A stretch of DNA of 64,000 nt, taken from positions 2,086,969 through 2,150,968 of the forward strand of contig NC_089767.1 in the NCBI RefSeq assembly GCF_040412425.1, given 5' to 3'. Every line of letters begins with the position of its first letter. The first letter of the stretch is position 1. The notes below the pieces were generated by a model. That model did not search any database, had not been told where the DNA came from, and saw nothing but the letters and a program-made list of their open reading frames with translations. Positions 1 through 11,896 of this stretch are shown piece after piece. The stretch is from Macrobrachium rosenbergii (lineage: Eukaryota > Arthropoda > Malacostraca > Decapoda > Palaemonidae). A program made the position numbers and the translations under genes.

Positions 1-560
1 TTCAATTAGCATCGCATACTTAACAGGACTGCAATATTGGCACAAGACCTTCCATAATATAGATCTCTGGATACTGTGAAATACCTTCTTGTAATCAACA
101 AAAGCCATCAGAAGGGGAATCTTAAATTCCATGGACTGCTGCACAATATGTCCCAACACAAAAACAAGCTTCTCATTCTCTATACTTTTTATCAATTTCT
201 TCTTCCAGCCTGTTAGGAAGAAGCATACTAAATAATTTCATACAAGGCATGCCTAATTTCATACAAGGTATGCCTAGAGTAAACCAGTAATACACAAGCT
301 CGTAGCCAACAGGGTTCTTCGTGAACACCTGCTGACCTTAACAGCTAAATCCAGTGTGGCAGAAGAGCATGGCCACACAAGTGGAATGCCGCTACAGTTA
401 CCATATTCAGTCAGATCAAATACTTTGGTACCTTTGTTTCCTCATTCCACATTCTGCAGAACAGCCTAGTCAATACTCAAGGTGTCACTTCAGTTTCATA
501 TAAAATCAGCTCTGTAGTGATTCTGTAATAGTATGGTGTTTTCCATCTATTGTTTACCAC
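1..560 (-). pseudogene. LINE reverse transcriptase fragment, truncated by window edge
   Basis: Read on the minus strand, interrupted frames give VLTRLFCRMWNEE near 430-480, LLPNRLEEEIDKK near 190-235, and then IVQQSMEFKIPLLMAFVDYK near 90-150. These resemble the fingers and palm of a non-LTR (RTE/CR1-type) reverse transcriptase, where FVDxxKAF holds the first catalytic aspartate. The conserved stretch between the two last blocks (the usual QAGFR region) is missing, and there are stops and frame changes, so this is a dead copy. Minus-strand text up to about 800 may be the linker upstream of the domain. The element continues past position 1. Confidence 0.6.
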
Positions 561-597
561 TGATGCCATCTCAAAAACTGTGAATTTATTCATAAAT

Positions 598-721
598 ACA
601 TTCAAGCCTTCTTCATCTCTTGGTATATCCATCAAATTATCTCCCTCATACCTGTTAGTACATTCAAACCTTCTTCACCCTCTGATATATCCTTCAGGTT
701 ATCTCATTCATATCTCTTATT
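598..721. repeat. 61-bp tandem duplication
   Basis: Two imperfect head-to-tail copies, each beginning acattcaa(g/a)ccttcttca, start at about 599 and 660. They may lie in the upstream part of the LINE fragment. Confidence 0.6.
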
Positions 722-2218
722 CATGACCCATCGAAAATGTTCCTCCAGTGTTGCCTTCTTTTCCTGGCGTTATTATTGGCTCCTCCCTTCTTTTGACAGA
801 TATCTTCCTCTTTTCTTTCCACCTATGGATATTTCATTACTAATTCTGTAGACTACCTTAACACCAGTGTCGCCACTCCCTGATACATGCCTTTATCAGC
901 ATCATCAGACTGTGTGTCCAAGTCTTCTCTCTTATCTCTTCTTGATGTTTATATATATGAGGTAAAATATGAATTAAATGATATCTATTTTGCACGAACA
1001 CTGTGATATGTGAGTATAAAAAGGTATTAGCTTCATCCAAAGTTTTTGCATCCAGAACACCCCTTAGCCTTGTCCTGTGGCTCACACCCGACTATGGACA
1101 ACACAGTACTATTTGGAGTAAAAGTGTAATTAATCTTTATTTTCATATTCTATTGGAGTAGCCCCATTAGGTACTGTGATAAATTGATGACTGCCTTTTA
1201 TAGACCTTGTTCCATTGCCAGCTGCTGCTCTTGACCCTTTTCTAGGCAAATATCCCAAATTGTTTACCTCAAAAGTTATCTTCGGAGACTTGCCACTTCC
1301 AGTCAAATTGCACTATGGATGTCACATCTCCTGTTCAGCCAACAGCAGAAAGCTTCAGGAGTCGTTTGAGAAAGTTTTGGCTTGCAATACCCAAAAGCAT
1401 GGCAAGTCCATGCTAACAAGAGAAAGACACAGTATACTGCTAGGCATAAAACTGTCCAGACTTGGTACTAGTTGAGCCTCTTTACGTCCCACTACAATGT
1501 CAGCAATGCAGGGAAGTTCTTGAAAACCTGGGTTGCCATAAGTTTAGTATACCAAACTAGATAGTTGGTCATGGATATGAAAATGTGAACAATAATGCCA
1601 AGAAAGTGAAAACATGAACAACAAAGAAAGTGCAAACAATACAAATCATATGGGATGAGCGCCCAGTTCACAAGAAAGTTTGCCAGCTAAAACCCTTGCC
1701 GGCTACTTGGCCCATATCACTGGGAAAGTTTGAAACTTATTACATCCTAAGAGGGTTACCTAACCTGAATGAGAACCTTGCTTTCTTATTTTTGTGTATT
1801 AAATTTGATTGCATACAGTGCTACAGAACATTAAGGTATTGTTCTAGAGCATTCCACAGATTATGTCAGCGTTAAAAGGTATAATTACTTTAATATTATA
1901 TGTATATTTTATCCTTGTGCATATTTTTCCCTGTTTTAGTCTAATTCATTCTATGGTGTGAAGAGGATGGGAATGTTCCCCTAGAGACGTGATGAAGGCA
2001 GCCATGTCTGCTGCAGCGACACTGATATTGGTGTCAGTATTGATGACTGTGGTTATGATTACCAGGAAGCTCTTGGAATTGTTCTTAAGGATGAAGCAGC
2101 TCAGGAAGACTTATCACTTCAAAAAAGGAACAAAAATGTAATGGCTTTATGCATTTATTTCATTCTCAAAAAACTTGATTTTTGCTGTTTGCTATCTTTA
2201 TGGTGAATGGCGGATGCA

Positions 2219-2220
<2 letters not shown>
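722..2220. other. No recognisable gene
   Basis: Only short frames without recognisable domains are present. I see no convincing exon pair, repeat family or RNA gene here. Confidence 0.5.

Positions 2221-2265
<45 letters not shown>
2221..2265. repeat. (CT)n microsatellite
   Basis: About 22 uninterrupted CT units. Confidence 0.95.
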
Positions 2266-2267
<2 letters not shown>

Positions 2268-2494
2268 GTCTTTTCTAATTTATTCTTTTGCTCTTTCAGC
2301 TCATGTTCCAAAGACTTGACATGTCGTTGGGGAGGGGCAGGAGGGAGGGAAAGGGCAAAGATGAATGTCGAAGACGATGTTGCACAGAATGCAGCATAAT
2401 CCAGTGCCAGGAACTGGGTCTAGGAGGGAGGGGGATATCAGCAACACATTTTTTCCTGACTTTACATGCAGGCGTTTCCATTATCACTGCTCCT

Positions 2495-3620
2495 TTTGTG
2501 TACTTATGGATTTGTTAAACAGTGATTTCGCCGATTACCTGGTCTTCCAGACTAATTTAGATGAAAGACAGAGCAACCTCAGGACTCCTTTCGACACTGA
2601 CGCATCAGAGATGCTTGTTGTCCTGGGCATCTTATCTCCATGGGAGTTGTGCACCTGCCTTCTATAGAAGACTGCTAGGCAACAGAAAACAAGACTCCCT
2701 AGACAGCAGGTATATATCATTGAAGCAGATTCCCCTCATGTCCCCTCATGAGAGCCTGCATCTACTTCACTGAGAAGCAGCAGGTCGCTGTCACATATGA
2801 CCATTTCTACAAGATATAGTCTTTCGTGAACACTATCACCAAGGACTTCTTAATTTCTGAAACACCTCAACAGGGTACTGATGAGGTCGTGATAGCCTAC
2901 ATGTGCTCTAGAGCTGGTGACCTGAGACAGTAGATTCTTCAAAAGCCTGTAATTGGGCTCCAAGCTCTTTTGCAGGGCCAGTGTTGATGTCAACATCTAT
3001 GACGTCATCATATGTCAGGAGATGACGACCTTCACTGCCCTTCCAACACAACTCCCTCCCAATGAAGCAGAAATGAATATGAGCCCCAAAGGTGTCATCA
3101 ACCTGGTGAAGATAATGAAGAAACTTGGGAGGTCTACAGTGAAAGTCTATGACTTCACCAGCATTGGGCTTACGGAGGATCAAAGGGACAAGGACAATCC
3201 CTGGTATTTTGGCACTGCAGGGACATGAGGATGTAGAATCCTCATTTGATGTCAACTGCCAAAATAAATGACAAGTAAATAGCAAGAGACCCTCTGGACT
3301 ATACTGTAAATGTACTGGTGAAATCTTGGCACTCAAATAGATGGATAACAAGATTGTGTATTTGCTGTCCACTGATGCTGGAACTGAACCGAAGTCCTTT
3401 GAGAATAGATATGACAAGGAGTCACAGAAGAAGGTCAAAGTGCCATGTCCACACATCCTCAAGTAATATTATGCCAAGATGGCAGGTATCGAAAAGAGTG
3501 ACATGCTGATACATCTGTATGAAACTCCATTAAGGTCAATACACTGGCCTGTCAAGATTTTCGGCTACCTCACTGATTACACATCTGCAATGCCTAGCTA
3601 GTCTGAGAGAGGGACACCCT
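2495..3620 (+). pseudogene. Decayed piggyBac-type transposase
   Basis: Plus-strand frames, broken by many stops and shifts, follow the order of a piggyBac/PGBD transposase. An N-terminal block (DFADYLVFQTNLDERQSNLR, near 2525-2580) is followed by VDVNIYDVIICQ and TALPTQLPPNEAEMN (2985-3075). KKVKVPCPHILK then YYAKMAGIEKSDMLIHLYE (3430-3530) match the family's KKKVxVPxPxxVxxYNxxMGGVDxxD signature, with the last catalytic-region aspartate retained. The block after it reads WPVKIFGYLTDYTSAMPS, the usual RWWxxxFxxxxDxxxxNA region. The longest open stretch is 91 codons, so no functional enzyme can be made. A domesticated gene is unlikely because of the many stops. Confidence 0.7.
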
Positions 3621-3694
3621 TAAACCAAGAGAGAGTCCAAAAGCTTTCACTGCATCTCCAGGTATACAAGGACCAAAGAGTCTTTTCCTTCTAC

Positions 3695-4030
3695 CTTTCG
3701 GTTCCTCGGAAAACAGATCTACCTTTCGGTTCCTCGGTATAATGCTGTATGAGCCGCAGCGCATGAAACTTTAACCACGGCCTGGTGGTGGACTGTTCTA
3801 TATCGTTGCCAGACTCATGATTATGGCTAACTTTAACCTTAAATAAAATAAAAACTACTGAGGCTAGAGAGCTCGAATTTGGTATGTTTGATGATTGGAG
3901 GGTGGATGATCAACATACCAATTTGCAGCCCTCTAGCCCCAGTAGATTTTAAGATCTGATGGCGGACAGAAAAAGTGCGGACGGATAGGCACAGCCGGCA
4001 CAATCGTTTCCTTTTACAAAAAAACTAAAA
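3695..4030 (+). repeat. R2 dispersed repeat, copy 1
   Basis: Runs from tataatgctgtatgagccgc through a ~40-bp-arm hairpin (aaaactactgaggctagag and its complement) to ttttacaaaaaaactaaaa. Six other copies lie in the window. Confidence 0.8.
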
Positions 4031-4430
4031 ACCATGAAAGATCCTTTCAGTCTCTCCTCTTCACTTTTCACAGCGACCTTTCCAGTAAGGGGTCATGGAT
4101 CCCATTCTGTACCAAGTATAGTGAGAGGACACCTCACCACGTCAGTCGCCTGTCTTCAGCACAATGTGACAGACTTCTAAGTACTGCTCCCCAAAGCAGA
4201 ATTTTCAACAAAGTGAATGAGAAAACTGTGTAATATGGCACTGTCTAGCTCTAGGAATTGTTTTATTTCAGCCATGAGATTTTTGTGTTGCTATGTATTT
4301 TTTAGTAATAAAGTAAAAAGAAAATATTTAATTAGATTTTAATTGATAATAGAAAGACTTATGTGACTGGATTTGGATTAAGTATAAGAATTGGGTAAAT
4401 ATAAAGTACACCAACATTAATGCGTATAAA
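4031..4430. other. No recognisable gene
   Basis: AT-rich spacer between two R2 copies. No domain or splice pattern recognised. Confidence 0.4.
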
Positions 4431-4431
4431 A

Positions 4432-4775
4432 ACAAGTAAAAAATGCGCCGAAGTTTCTTCAGTGCAATTGAGTTTTCTGCACAACTTATAATGCTGCATG
4501 ACCCGCATCCCGTGAAACTTTCGGCTACAGCCCGGTGGTGGCCCGTCCTATAGCGTTGCCAGACGCACGACCATGGCTAACTTTAACCTTAAATAAAATA
4601 AAAACTACTGAGGCTAGATGGCTGCAATTTGGTATATTCGATGATTGGAGGGTGGATGGTCAACATACCAATTTGCAGCCCTGAGGCCTCAGTCATTTTT
4701 AAGATCTGAGGGCAGACAGAAAAAGTGCGGATGGACAGACAAAGCCACTCAATAGTTTTCTTTTACAGAAAACTT
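4432..4775 (+). repeat. R2 dispersed repeat, copy 2
   Basis: Full-length copy starting aacaagtaaaaaatgcgccg and ending ttcttttacagaaaac, with the internal hairpin. Confidence 0.85.
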
Positions 4776-4994
4776 GAGATAAGTAAAAACAAAGTAAAAA
4801 ACAACGTTAAGAGCAGGAAAACACCCTTTCATGTATCTGGCCATTCATCCTACAGGAGTTACTTCATTACAGACATTTTCTGACCTAAGTATGACCAGTT
4901 TCTGAAAAACTCCACATTAAAAAGATCTTGGATTCCCAAGATTTAAAACATACTAGACCATTTTTTGATGGCATCGTTATGTCTGGTAGACCAA

Positions 4995-5218
4995 TTAAAA
5001 GGGTTAATAGATGTTTGCAAGTTTTCAACATTCCCTGAGGTTGGGTTGTCTTTAGGCATAATGATGACCTTTAGGAAATGAAAAACAAACCACCACCCAG
5101 GTGTAAATTAAAGGGTTAATAGAAGTTTGCGAATTTTCAACATCACCTGAGGTTGGGTTGTCTTTGGGAATAATGATACCCTTTAGAACATGAAAAACAA
5201 ACCACCATCCAGGTGTAA
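4995..5218. repeat. 112-bp tandem duplication
   Basis: Two copies, each starting aaagggttaatag (4998 and 5110) and ending near ccaggtgtaa. They differ at scattered positions. Confidence 0.8.
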
Positions 5219-5525
5219 CTGGTGGAGGTATGGATTTTGGAACCTTGGAAGGGCACTGCTATGAAAATCAGTTTATAACAAGGGTCTGCACAATTTCCTC
5301 TCGTTTGTCTTGGTTTCAAAGTCAATTTTCAAAGTTAGCAGTACAGAGGTTTTCGTCCACAGCCTTCTCCTCTAAATCACTGAGCTGCAAAAATACGCGA
5401 AAATAAAATGTAACCAGTTCAGGATGGCAGTAGATCTCTGGTTTGTTTTCGAGCCTTTAGCTACAGAACAAATATAGGTAAACAGGTGCAATTTCAAAAC
5501 GCTGGAGGCCAGCACCTCAGGCAAT

Positions 5526-5548
5526 CTCTTTTTTTTTTTTTTTTTTTG
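5526..5548. repeat. Poly-T tract
   Basis: Run of about 20 T in otherwise unremarkable sequence (5219-5800). Confidence 0.8.
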
Positions 5549-5813
5549 GAAGGGTTTTGCATTTCGCCCTTTCGGTTCGTTTTAGAAATGAAGTAGCTAA
5601 GTTAAAGGTCATTCTATTTGTTGTTGGGCCGGGGGGAGGGGGAAACAAAGGCTGGATTTACCTTCTGTAATATTCAGCGGTTCTTCGAAGGTTCCCGAGA
5701 AGTTCTGCCTGTCTGAATAAGTGACTTGAACAGCTCCGTGCGGTGGAATATTTACCACCGAGCGCTGGGCGTTTTGCAGCCACCCAACAGATTTACGTTG
5801 GATTCGAGAGAAA

Positions 5814-5814
<1 letters not shown>

Positions 5815-5882
<68 letters not shown>

Positions 5883-5910
5883 GTATAGACAGATAGATAG
5901 ATAGATATGA
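5815..5910. repeat. (TC)n then short (GATA)n microsatellite
   Basis: (TC)n spans 5815-5879 and is followed by about five tagatagata-type units at 5888-5908. Confidence 0.95.
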
Positions 5911-5919
5911 TCCTTGATG

Positions 5920-6232
5920 TTGGAATATTGGAATACAGAGTTGAGGCCGAAGGCCAAGCAGTGGGACCTATGAGGTCATTCAGAGCTGGAAAGGAAATGG
6001 AGAGTAGGAAGGTTAGAAAGGTGCAACCTTTTGCAGTTGGACTATGAAATAATCGTTAGGAGAGGGTGGATAGCAGGATGGAAGAAAGATACTATGAATG
6101 GATGTACAGTAAGAGGAATGCAAGGGCTTGCAGCTAGGGGCCTAAGGAAGGGACGCTGCAAAAAAACCTGAAGTAATCCCTACAGTGCATCGCATGAGGT
6201 GCACTGACGGCATTACCCACCTACGGGGCCAA
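5920..6232 (+). repeat. R1 dispersed repeat, copy 1
   Basis: Contains the family landmarks in order: gccgaaggccaagcagtggg, atgaggtcattcag, the block near gttaggagagggtgg, ttgcagctaggggcc, and the 3' end tgaggtgcactgacggcat followed by cctacgggg. Confidence 0.85.
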
Positions 6233-6679
6233 ACTTGATGTTCGTCATGCTGATTCTTCTCGTAATATAAACAGAAACAAGAAAGAACTATCAAGAAAAA
6301 CGAAGGAAACTAACTGCAACTGTAACCTTACAGAGTTGCTATATTAACATCTCTTTCTTTCTTTCAAAGAAAGCTCCAGAATACAACTTATCACTGTCCT
6401 GTACTGATATTTATTTCAGGGACGCTCTGCCTGGAACCACGAGGGGTTTTTTATGGTTTGTTTTCTAGGTCGCCTGTAAAATTCATTACGGCATTGATTT
6501 CTTTGCTGGAATGGGGTACGGGTAGGAGAAAATAATACAGATCTTGTAGTGCATTTCGTATTTTTCTCGAAAGTGAAATTTAACAGAGCTTTTTGCAAGC
6601 ACGCGGTTGCTTGTGGGTTCGTTTAATATTCGCCAAATGTGAAGACGAACAGACGCGCACTTTTTTAACGTTCTTCAAG
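6233..6679. other. No recognisable gene
   Basis: Short frames only. Nothing recognised. Confidence 0.4.
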
Positions 6680-7079
6680 TTTTGAGTTTTCCGTAAAAGA
6701 AAACTATTCAGGTGGCTATTTGTCTGTCCGTCCGCACTTTTTCTGTCCGCCCTCAGATCTTAAAAACTACTGAGGCTAGAGGGCTGCAAATTGGTATGTT
6801 GATCATCCACTCTCCAATCATCAAACATACCAAATTGCAGCCGTCTAGTCTCCGTAGTCTTTATTTTATTTAAGGTTAAAGTTAGCCATAATCGTGCGTC
6901 TGGCAACGATATAGGACAGGCCACCACTGGGCCATAATTAAAGTTTCGTGGGCCGCGGCTCATACAGCATTATGCCAAGACCACCGAAAGATAGAGCTAT
7001 TTTTGGTGGCCTTGATTATACGCCGTACAGAAAACGCGATTGCGCCGAAGAAACTTCGGCCCATTTTTTACTTGTTTTC
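6680..7079 (-). repeat. R2 dispersed repeat, copy 3
   Basis: Reverse-complement copy running from gttttccgtaaaagaaaac to ccattttttacttgtttt. The paired hairpin arms are near 6765-6868. Confidence 0.85.
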
Positions 7080-7198
7080 TTTATATTTTAATATCCTTTG
7101 TTTGTAAATTCTTTGTATAAGTAGAATGTTTCAAGTTTTGTGATGCAAACTAAAGCAAAGAAGCCCTGTTTTGTGTTATTCTGGCACTCAAGGCTGTC

Positions 7199-7415
7199 AG
7201 GGTGCATCTATGCTACAGCAAAAGATGTCACGAACACACATCGGCAACTTATTGCATAGATATCACAAACAAGTTGAAAATAAGTCAGGGACCATAAGTG
7301 GGAAACAAACCTGTCAGTCACCGACTTATTTTCAACCTGTCTGAGATGTGTGTGCGATGAGCTGACAACGTGTTCATGACACATTTTATTGTAGTGTGGA
7401 CGCACCATTAGCCTC
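7199..7415. mobile_element. Foldback MITE
   Basis: The two halves are imperfect inverted repeats. The outer ends are gggtgcatctatgctacagc and the complement of gtagtgtggacgcacc. The inner arms acaagttgaaaataagtc and gacttattttcaacctgt are nearly perfect. Arms are ~90 bp with a short loop. The superfamily was not determined, though the gcgtccacacta-type end is hAT-like. Confidence 0.6.
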
Positions 7416-7489
7416 ACTGTGAATTGTTCTTGTATATTTCTGAGGAATAATTGTAGTGTGTAAGCAAAAGCACTCATAAGTAGGCGCAA

Positions 7490-7770
7490 TGTGGAACAGG
7501 CCCCCAGAGGACGTCGTGCAACTGGAACTTCAGAGGTTCAAGCGAAGATGCAATCCATTACTACCCTAATTCTATTCTTCTTGCATTTTGATACATTTCT
7601 ATCTGTTTATTAATTTGTTTTTTTTTTTTTTTAATAAGTGGTATCTCTTCTTTCTGTTTCCCTTTACTTCCTCTTACTTCTTCCTAATGAACACCATATT
7701 CTTTGGAAGCTTGAATTTCCAGTCAGTGGCCCCTTTGGTGGGCTTGTTCCATATGAATAGGTTTCATCTA

Positions 7771-7858
<88 letters not shown>
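7490..7858 (+). mobile_element. R4: LINE 3' end with (AAT)28 tail
   Basis: Begins with the last codons of an ORF2-like protein (MWNRPPEDVVQLELQRFKRR then stop at 7569-7571), resembling the WNxLPxxVV ending of many LINE ORF2 proteins. A ~200-bp 3' UTR follows with a T-rich tract, then a conserved tail (catattctttggaagcttga at 7694 onward). It ends in 28 AAT units (7774-7857). A 5'-truncated insertion is the simplest reading. Confidence 0.65.
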
Positions 7859-7859
7859 T

Positions 7860-8439
7860 AGAACTCCTTTACTGTACCAGTTTTGACTTCTGTTTTCCTT
7901 GTATTTTTTGTTAGCAATTCACTAAAGAGAATAAATAGCCGTTTGTTTTCTGAAATTTTGACATGAGTAACCCCTAACCCATTACTGGTATTATTTTCGC
8001 CTCGAGAGCAGAAACTGGACAAACTGGCTTTAGTTACAAAGATTTGCAGAATTAGCTGTGCAATTGAGATAAGTGATATCCGTTACGAATCGTATAAACT
8101 GGCCTGGAGCGAACACATAAAAATACCTGCTGAATCAGTATTTCACTAAACAACTCGCTCCAAAGATGGATATAGAGTTTTCAGCAAGGTTCCAAATATG
8201 TGAGAAAAGAACCCGTTTACTGAAATCATAATATTAAGCATTCTGATGGGATATCTAATGCTGTAAATAAAGCAAAGAGGCCAGTGGAATATTCTTTCTG
8301 TATATTCCTTTGTTAAATTTAAGACTGCACTACGGTTCCAACCAGCCCCTGGTGCCATGAGTTGAGCAAACTTGAATCTGAACTATATGAGGATTATTGA
8401 ATATCAGTTTGATAAATTGTAGTCCTGATGTCCTCGAGA

Positions 8440-8470
<31 letters not shown>

Positions 8471-8731
8471 ACTATTTATTTTTTATGTAACCACTTGGAT
8501 CCTAATGGCGGCCCCCAGCCTAGACTGAGTAACCTACCATAATCTGAGCAAACCCAAATGTACACTACATAATGAAACTATCACATATTTTTGTCATTTC
8601 TGGCACTGCAGTAATTTTTAAAGGACCCCACCTTATTTCAGTATCCTTTGATTATCTCCCTTAAACAAACTAAAATCCCCTACACAAAAGGAGTCTTTGT
8701 GCCAAATTTGGCTGAAAAGAAATCTTTTAGT
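7860..8731. other. No recognisable gene; poly-T tract at 8441-8462
   Basis: AT-rich spacer with a run of 22 T. No domain seen. Confidence 0.4.
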
Positions 8732-9009
8732 TCCTCATTGGACGGGTCGGTATAGTTCTCAGCTAGCACTCTGCTGGGCCCGCGTTCGATTCTCCAGCCG
8801 GCCAATGAAGAATTAAAGGAATTCATTTCTGGTGATACAAATTCATTTCTCGCTATAATGTGGTTCGGATTCCAAAATAAGCTGTAGGTCCCATTGCTAG
8901 GTAACCAATTGGTTCTTGGCCACGTAAAATAAGCCTAATCCTTCTGGCCAGCCCGCCAGCCCTAGGAGATAATCAGCTCAGTGGTCTGGTTAAACTAAGG
9001 TATACTTTT
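8732..9009 (+). mobile_element. R3: tRNA-derived SINE, copy 1
   Basis: The head has the layout of an RNA polymerase III promoter. An A-box-like block lies in attggacgggtcggtatag, followed by a canonical B box GTTCGATTC at 8784-8792. The body shares tataatgtggttcggattcc, ggtcccattgctaggtaacc and cagtggtctggttaaactaa with the copy at 17114. Confidence 0.75.
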
Positions 9010-9500
9010 TTTTTTTTGTTCTAGGATAGTACATAATGTTAAAACTTTATGACATACATACATACACCAGATAAACTTTTATCTGAGAAGCTACCCTGGT
9101 CTTTCAGCAACAGGAGATACACGACAGGATTCTCTCCAAATTTGCGGGGACAAGATTCTGTCAAAGTTTCGGAGCCTTTATGTGAAACTTGCCTGTAATG
9201 TTTGCATCCCAAACATTAAATTCAATTAAGATATGGCTTACCAAGCATTAGTACTGCAAAGTAAGTCCCATGTACCATCACATTTTAACTAATACTAGTG
9301 GTTCAGGCCATTCAACACATATAGGAGTAAAAGCTGCTACAAGTAAAATGAGGAATGGCTCAAGCCCCAAGTCCACCAGAGGTGCAAACTAAAATGGCAA
9401 GGGTACTTCGTATAGAGAGGGAAGAATGGATACTGGAACCATTAAGGGCATCTGGGAGGAAGAATATTAATGCTAACTGACTGGGAAGAAAGTCTGGAAT
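9010..9500. other. No recognisable gene
   Basis: Short poly-T tract near 9007-9017, then sequence with no recognised feature. Confidence 0.4.
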
Positions 9501-9504
9501 ATAG

Positions 9505-9775
9505 AAATGGAATATAGAAATTAGGCCAAAGGTCAAGCACTGGGACCTATGAGGTCATTCGGCACTGAAAGGGAAACTGAGAGTAGAAAGGCTTGAAAGG
9601 TGTAACAGGACGAAAACCTCGCAGCTGCACTATGCATCAAGTGTTAGGAGATGGCGGATTGTAAGATGGAAGAGAGAGAATATGAACGGAGGTACAGTAT
9701 AAGGAATGAAAGGGGTGCCAGCTAGGGGCCGAAGGGACGCTGCAAAGGACCTCAACTAACACCTACGGTGTACCA
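9505..9775 (+). repeat. R1 dispersed repeat, copy 2
   Basis: Starts at atagaaattaggccaaaggt and passes through atgaggtcattcgg and cagctaggggccgaaggg. The 3' end is diverged. Confidence 0.8.
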
Positions 9776-9784
9776 GTGCTGTTG

Positions 9785-10860
9785 ACCAGTTTTCACCCCT
9801 ACCAACAGCAATACAGTTAATAAGACAGTTACAGAAAGTACCTGGAAGGTAATCGCAAGTTCTACTGTGCATTTATAGACTTAGAGAAGGCATTCAACAG
9901 AATACAAAGGGAGGCAGTGTTTGGTGTTTAAGAAAGACGAATGTTGGCTGGGTTGGTTGAAATGATATATACAAGAACAAGAACAGCAGTAATGACAGCC
10001 TGCAGCAAACAGAAATGTTTGAAGTTAGACTGTTTACATCAGGGATTGGCATCTATCACATTTCTGTTCGTATTGGTTATGGATGTACTGAGTGAAGGGA
10101 TTAGGAATGAAAATCTAGCAGATGATCTGATGACTAAGGCAGAAACTTTAGAATTGCAAAGAAGGGCAAGAAAGTGACATGAATCTCTTGAATGGGGTGG
10201 TATGGGGTAAACGTTGATAACAGTGAGGTAACGGTGCCCAACAGGCAGCAAGGGGATAGTTTAACTTTACAAGATAGAAGAGGCCTAGATTTAAAACAGG
10301 TGGAAAATTTCAAACGCTTAGGATCTACTCCAAGCCAGGAGGGAGGGTGTGAAGGTTGCGTTTGAAAGCAGGATAAAAACAGTTTGGGGAAAATAGAGAG
10401 AGGTGGCGGTTGTAGTGTGTGACAAAAGAATGCCAAATAAACTAAAAATAAAGGTAATTTTTCCGTAAGCAGACCAGTGACGAAATACTGTTCAGAATCA
10501 TGAACATTAAGAAGGAAACCAGAAAATAAACTGGAGTGAACAGAAATGAAGATGCTGATGTGGATTTCGGGGATCTTGCCGTGTGAGAAGCTAGAAAATT
10601 AATAAATCTGGTGAAATTCCAGAGTGGTAAAGATTACTGATATGATAAGAGAGTCGAGACAAATGGTTTGGGTATGTAGTAAGGAGGAGTGAGGAGAAAG
10701 GAGTGACGAGGGTTTAGATGGAACCTTAGAGGAAGGCAGAGTATTAGATGGCGTGATAAGGTGAGGGAAGATATGAAGAAGGGTTTAGCAGAGGAGGAAG
10801 CGTTCGATAAAAACGGATGGGAAAGATGCATCATGGCAACCAAACCCTAGGCTTAGGCAT
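9785..10860 (+). pseudogene. Decayed LINE reverse transcriptase (RTE/CR1-like)
   Basis: Interrupted plus-strand frames match the reverse transcriptase and C-terminal region of an RTE/CR1-type LINE. In order: FYCAFIDLEKAFNRIQREAV (9864-9920, motif A aspartate kept); LHQGLASITFLFVLVMDVL (10035-10092); then motif C, where the usual FADD is damaged to LADDL; a block like GGCEGxVxxxxKxxWGKxRE (10340-10400); and ESRQMVWVCSKEE with GRQSIRWRDKVREDMKKG (10650-10785), the usual C-terminal RWxGHVxRR and RPRxRWxDxVxxD segments. Many stops are present. It is separate from the minus-strand fragment at 1-560. Confidence 0.7.
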
Positions 10861-11629
10861 AATAGTAGGGATGAACTTCATCCTACTTCTTTCAGTTTAT
10901 AATAGGTTAGTAGGCTACCTTTGCCATATTTCCTTTTGAAAGTAATTTTCTCTCTTGAAAGTTGTGGAACTTCAACTAAAAAAGATTTTTGCAGTTTTAT
11001 TAGATCATACAAAACTTGAACAGAATATTAAGCACTACAGATGGAAGTATATTGCCAAAAAATTACTAAAAACCAGCCAAGAATCTCATAAAAAGTAAAA
11101 GAAAAATGAGCAACCGTAGCACCAGGTGACTTACAGCAGTAAAGTCATAAAACTGAGAGAATAAAACAAGAAAAAACTGTTCTGAAGGAGTTCATAAGAC
11201 TGGTATTAAAACTAGCAAATTACTACGAACATGAAATTTAAAGCTGCAATGTACGACACAATCACAGAAGCAGAACACAAGAATGACGTTACAATCAGTA
11301 GCACACAATGATAACGTGAAAATTGAAAAGTCAGGATACTTGACTTTAAGATAAGAAAAGCACAGAGATTATATAGAGATGAGTTAAAAACATGAGTGAC
11401 CTTACATGCAGCTAACCAGGAGATTTCATATTTAGAGACAATTAAAGCACCACACCTCAAGACTGTTTTTCATATAGCATTTAGACTGATGGCTGTAGAC
11501 AACCGTGCATTGCCTTACCTAGCAGATAAAATAGGGAACTGCTGCACGCATTGTTCTGCTATGCACGCTGCCATGTTGGTGGCGTTGAGAGGGGGGGAGG
11601 GCTACCCTCCTGCTAGGTCAGGATGAAGT
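10861..11629. other. No recognisable gene
   Basis: AT-rich. Short frames without recognisable domains. Confidence 0.4.
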
Positions 11630-11661
11630 GTCCTAGGTTTAGGGTGTTAACCTAAACCTAG
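11630..11661. repeat. Perfect palindrome with 12-bp arms
   Basis: cctaggtttagg and its exact complement flank gtgttaa. The core words cctagg and gttaac recur in the satellite that starts 240 bp downstream. Confidence 0.75.
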
Positions 11662-11896
11662 GGAATGTTAGGTTAGGGTGCATCCCTGTTGAACTATGTC
11701 TTTGATATGCAATTAGGCTGCCCACAACCTATGATAATATCATGCACAATTCTTCGCCACTTTTGCCAGGATATCTATCTCATGAATAGCATCTCCCTGG
11801 ATGTGGTGAGGATTACCTCACTGAGGCTGTCCAGCTCTGATGATATACATTTTTACGATGTATATCATCTCTCTCTCCCTTTCCACCCCAGCAGCA

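Noticed and set aside
858..1085. 75-codon minus-strand frame
   Set aside because: No motif, no splice context; probably chance or degenerate LINE linker.
2908..3462. 184-codon minus-strand frame
   Set aside because: It is antisense to the piggyBac relic, whose plus-strand motifs explain the sequence.
7588..8022. Frames encoding poly-Asn and poly-Ile at about 7590-7914 and 7768-8022
   Set aside because: They are translations of the (AAT)n microsatellite and its flank.
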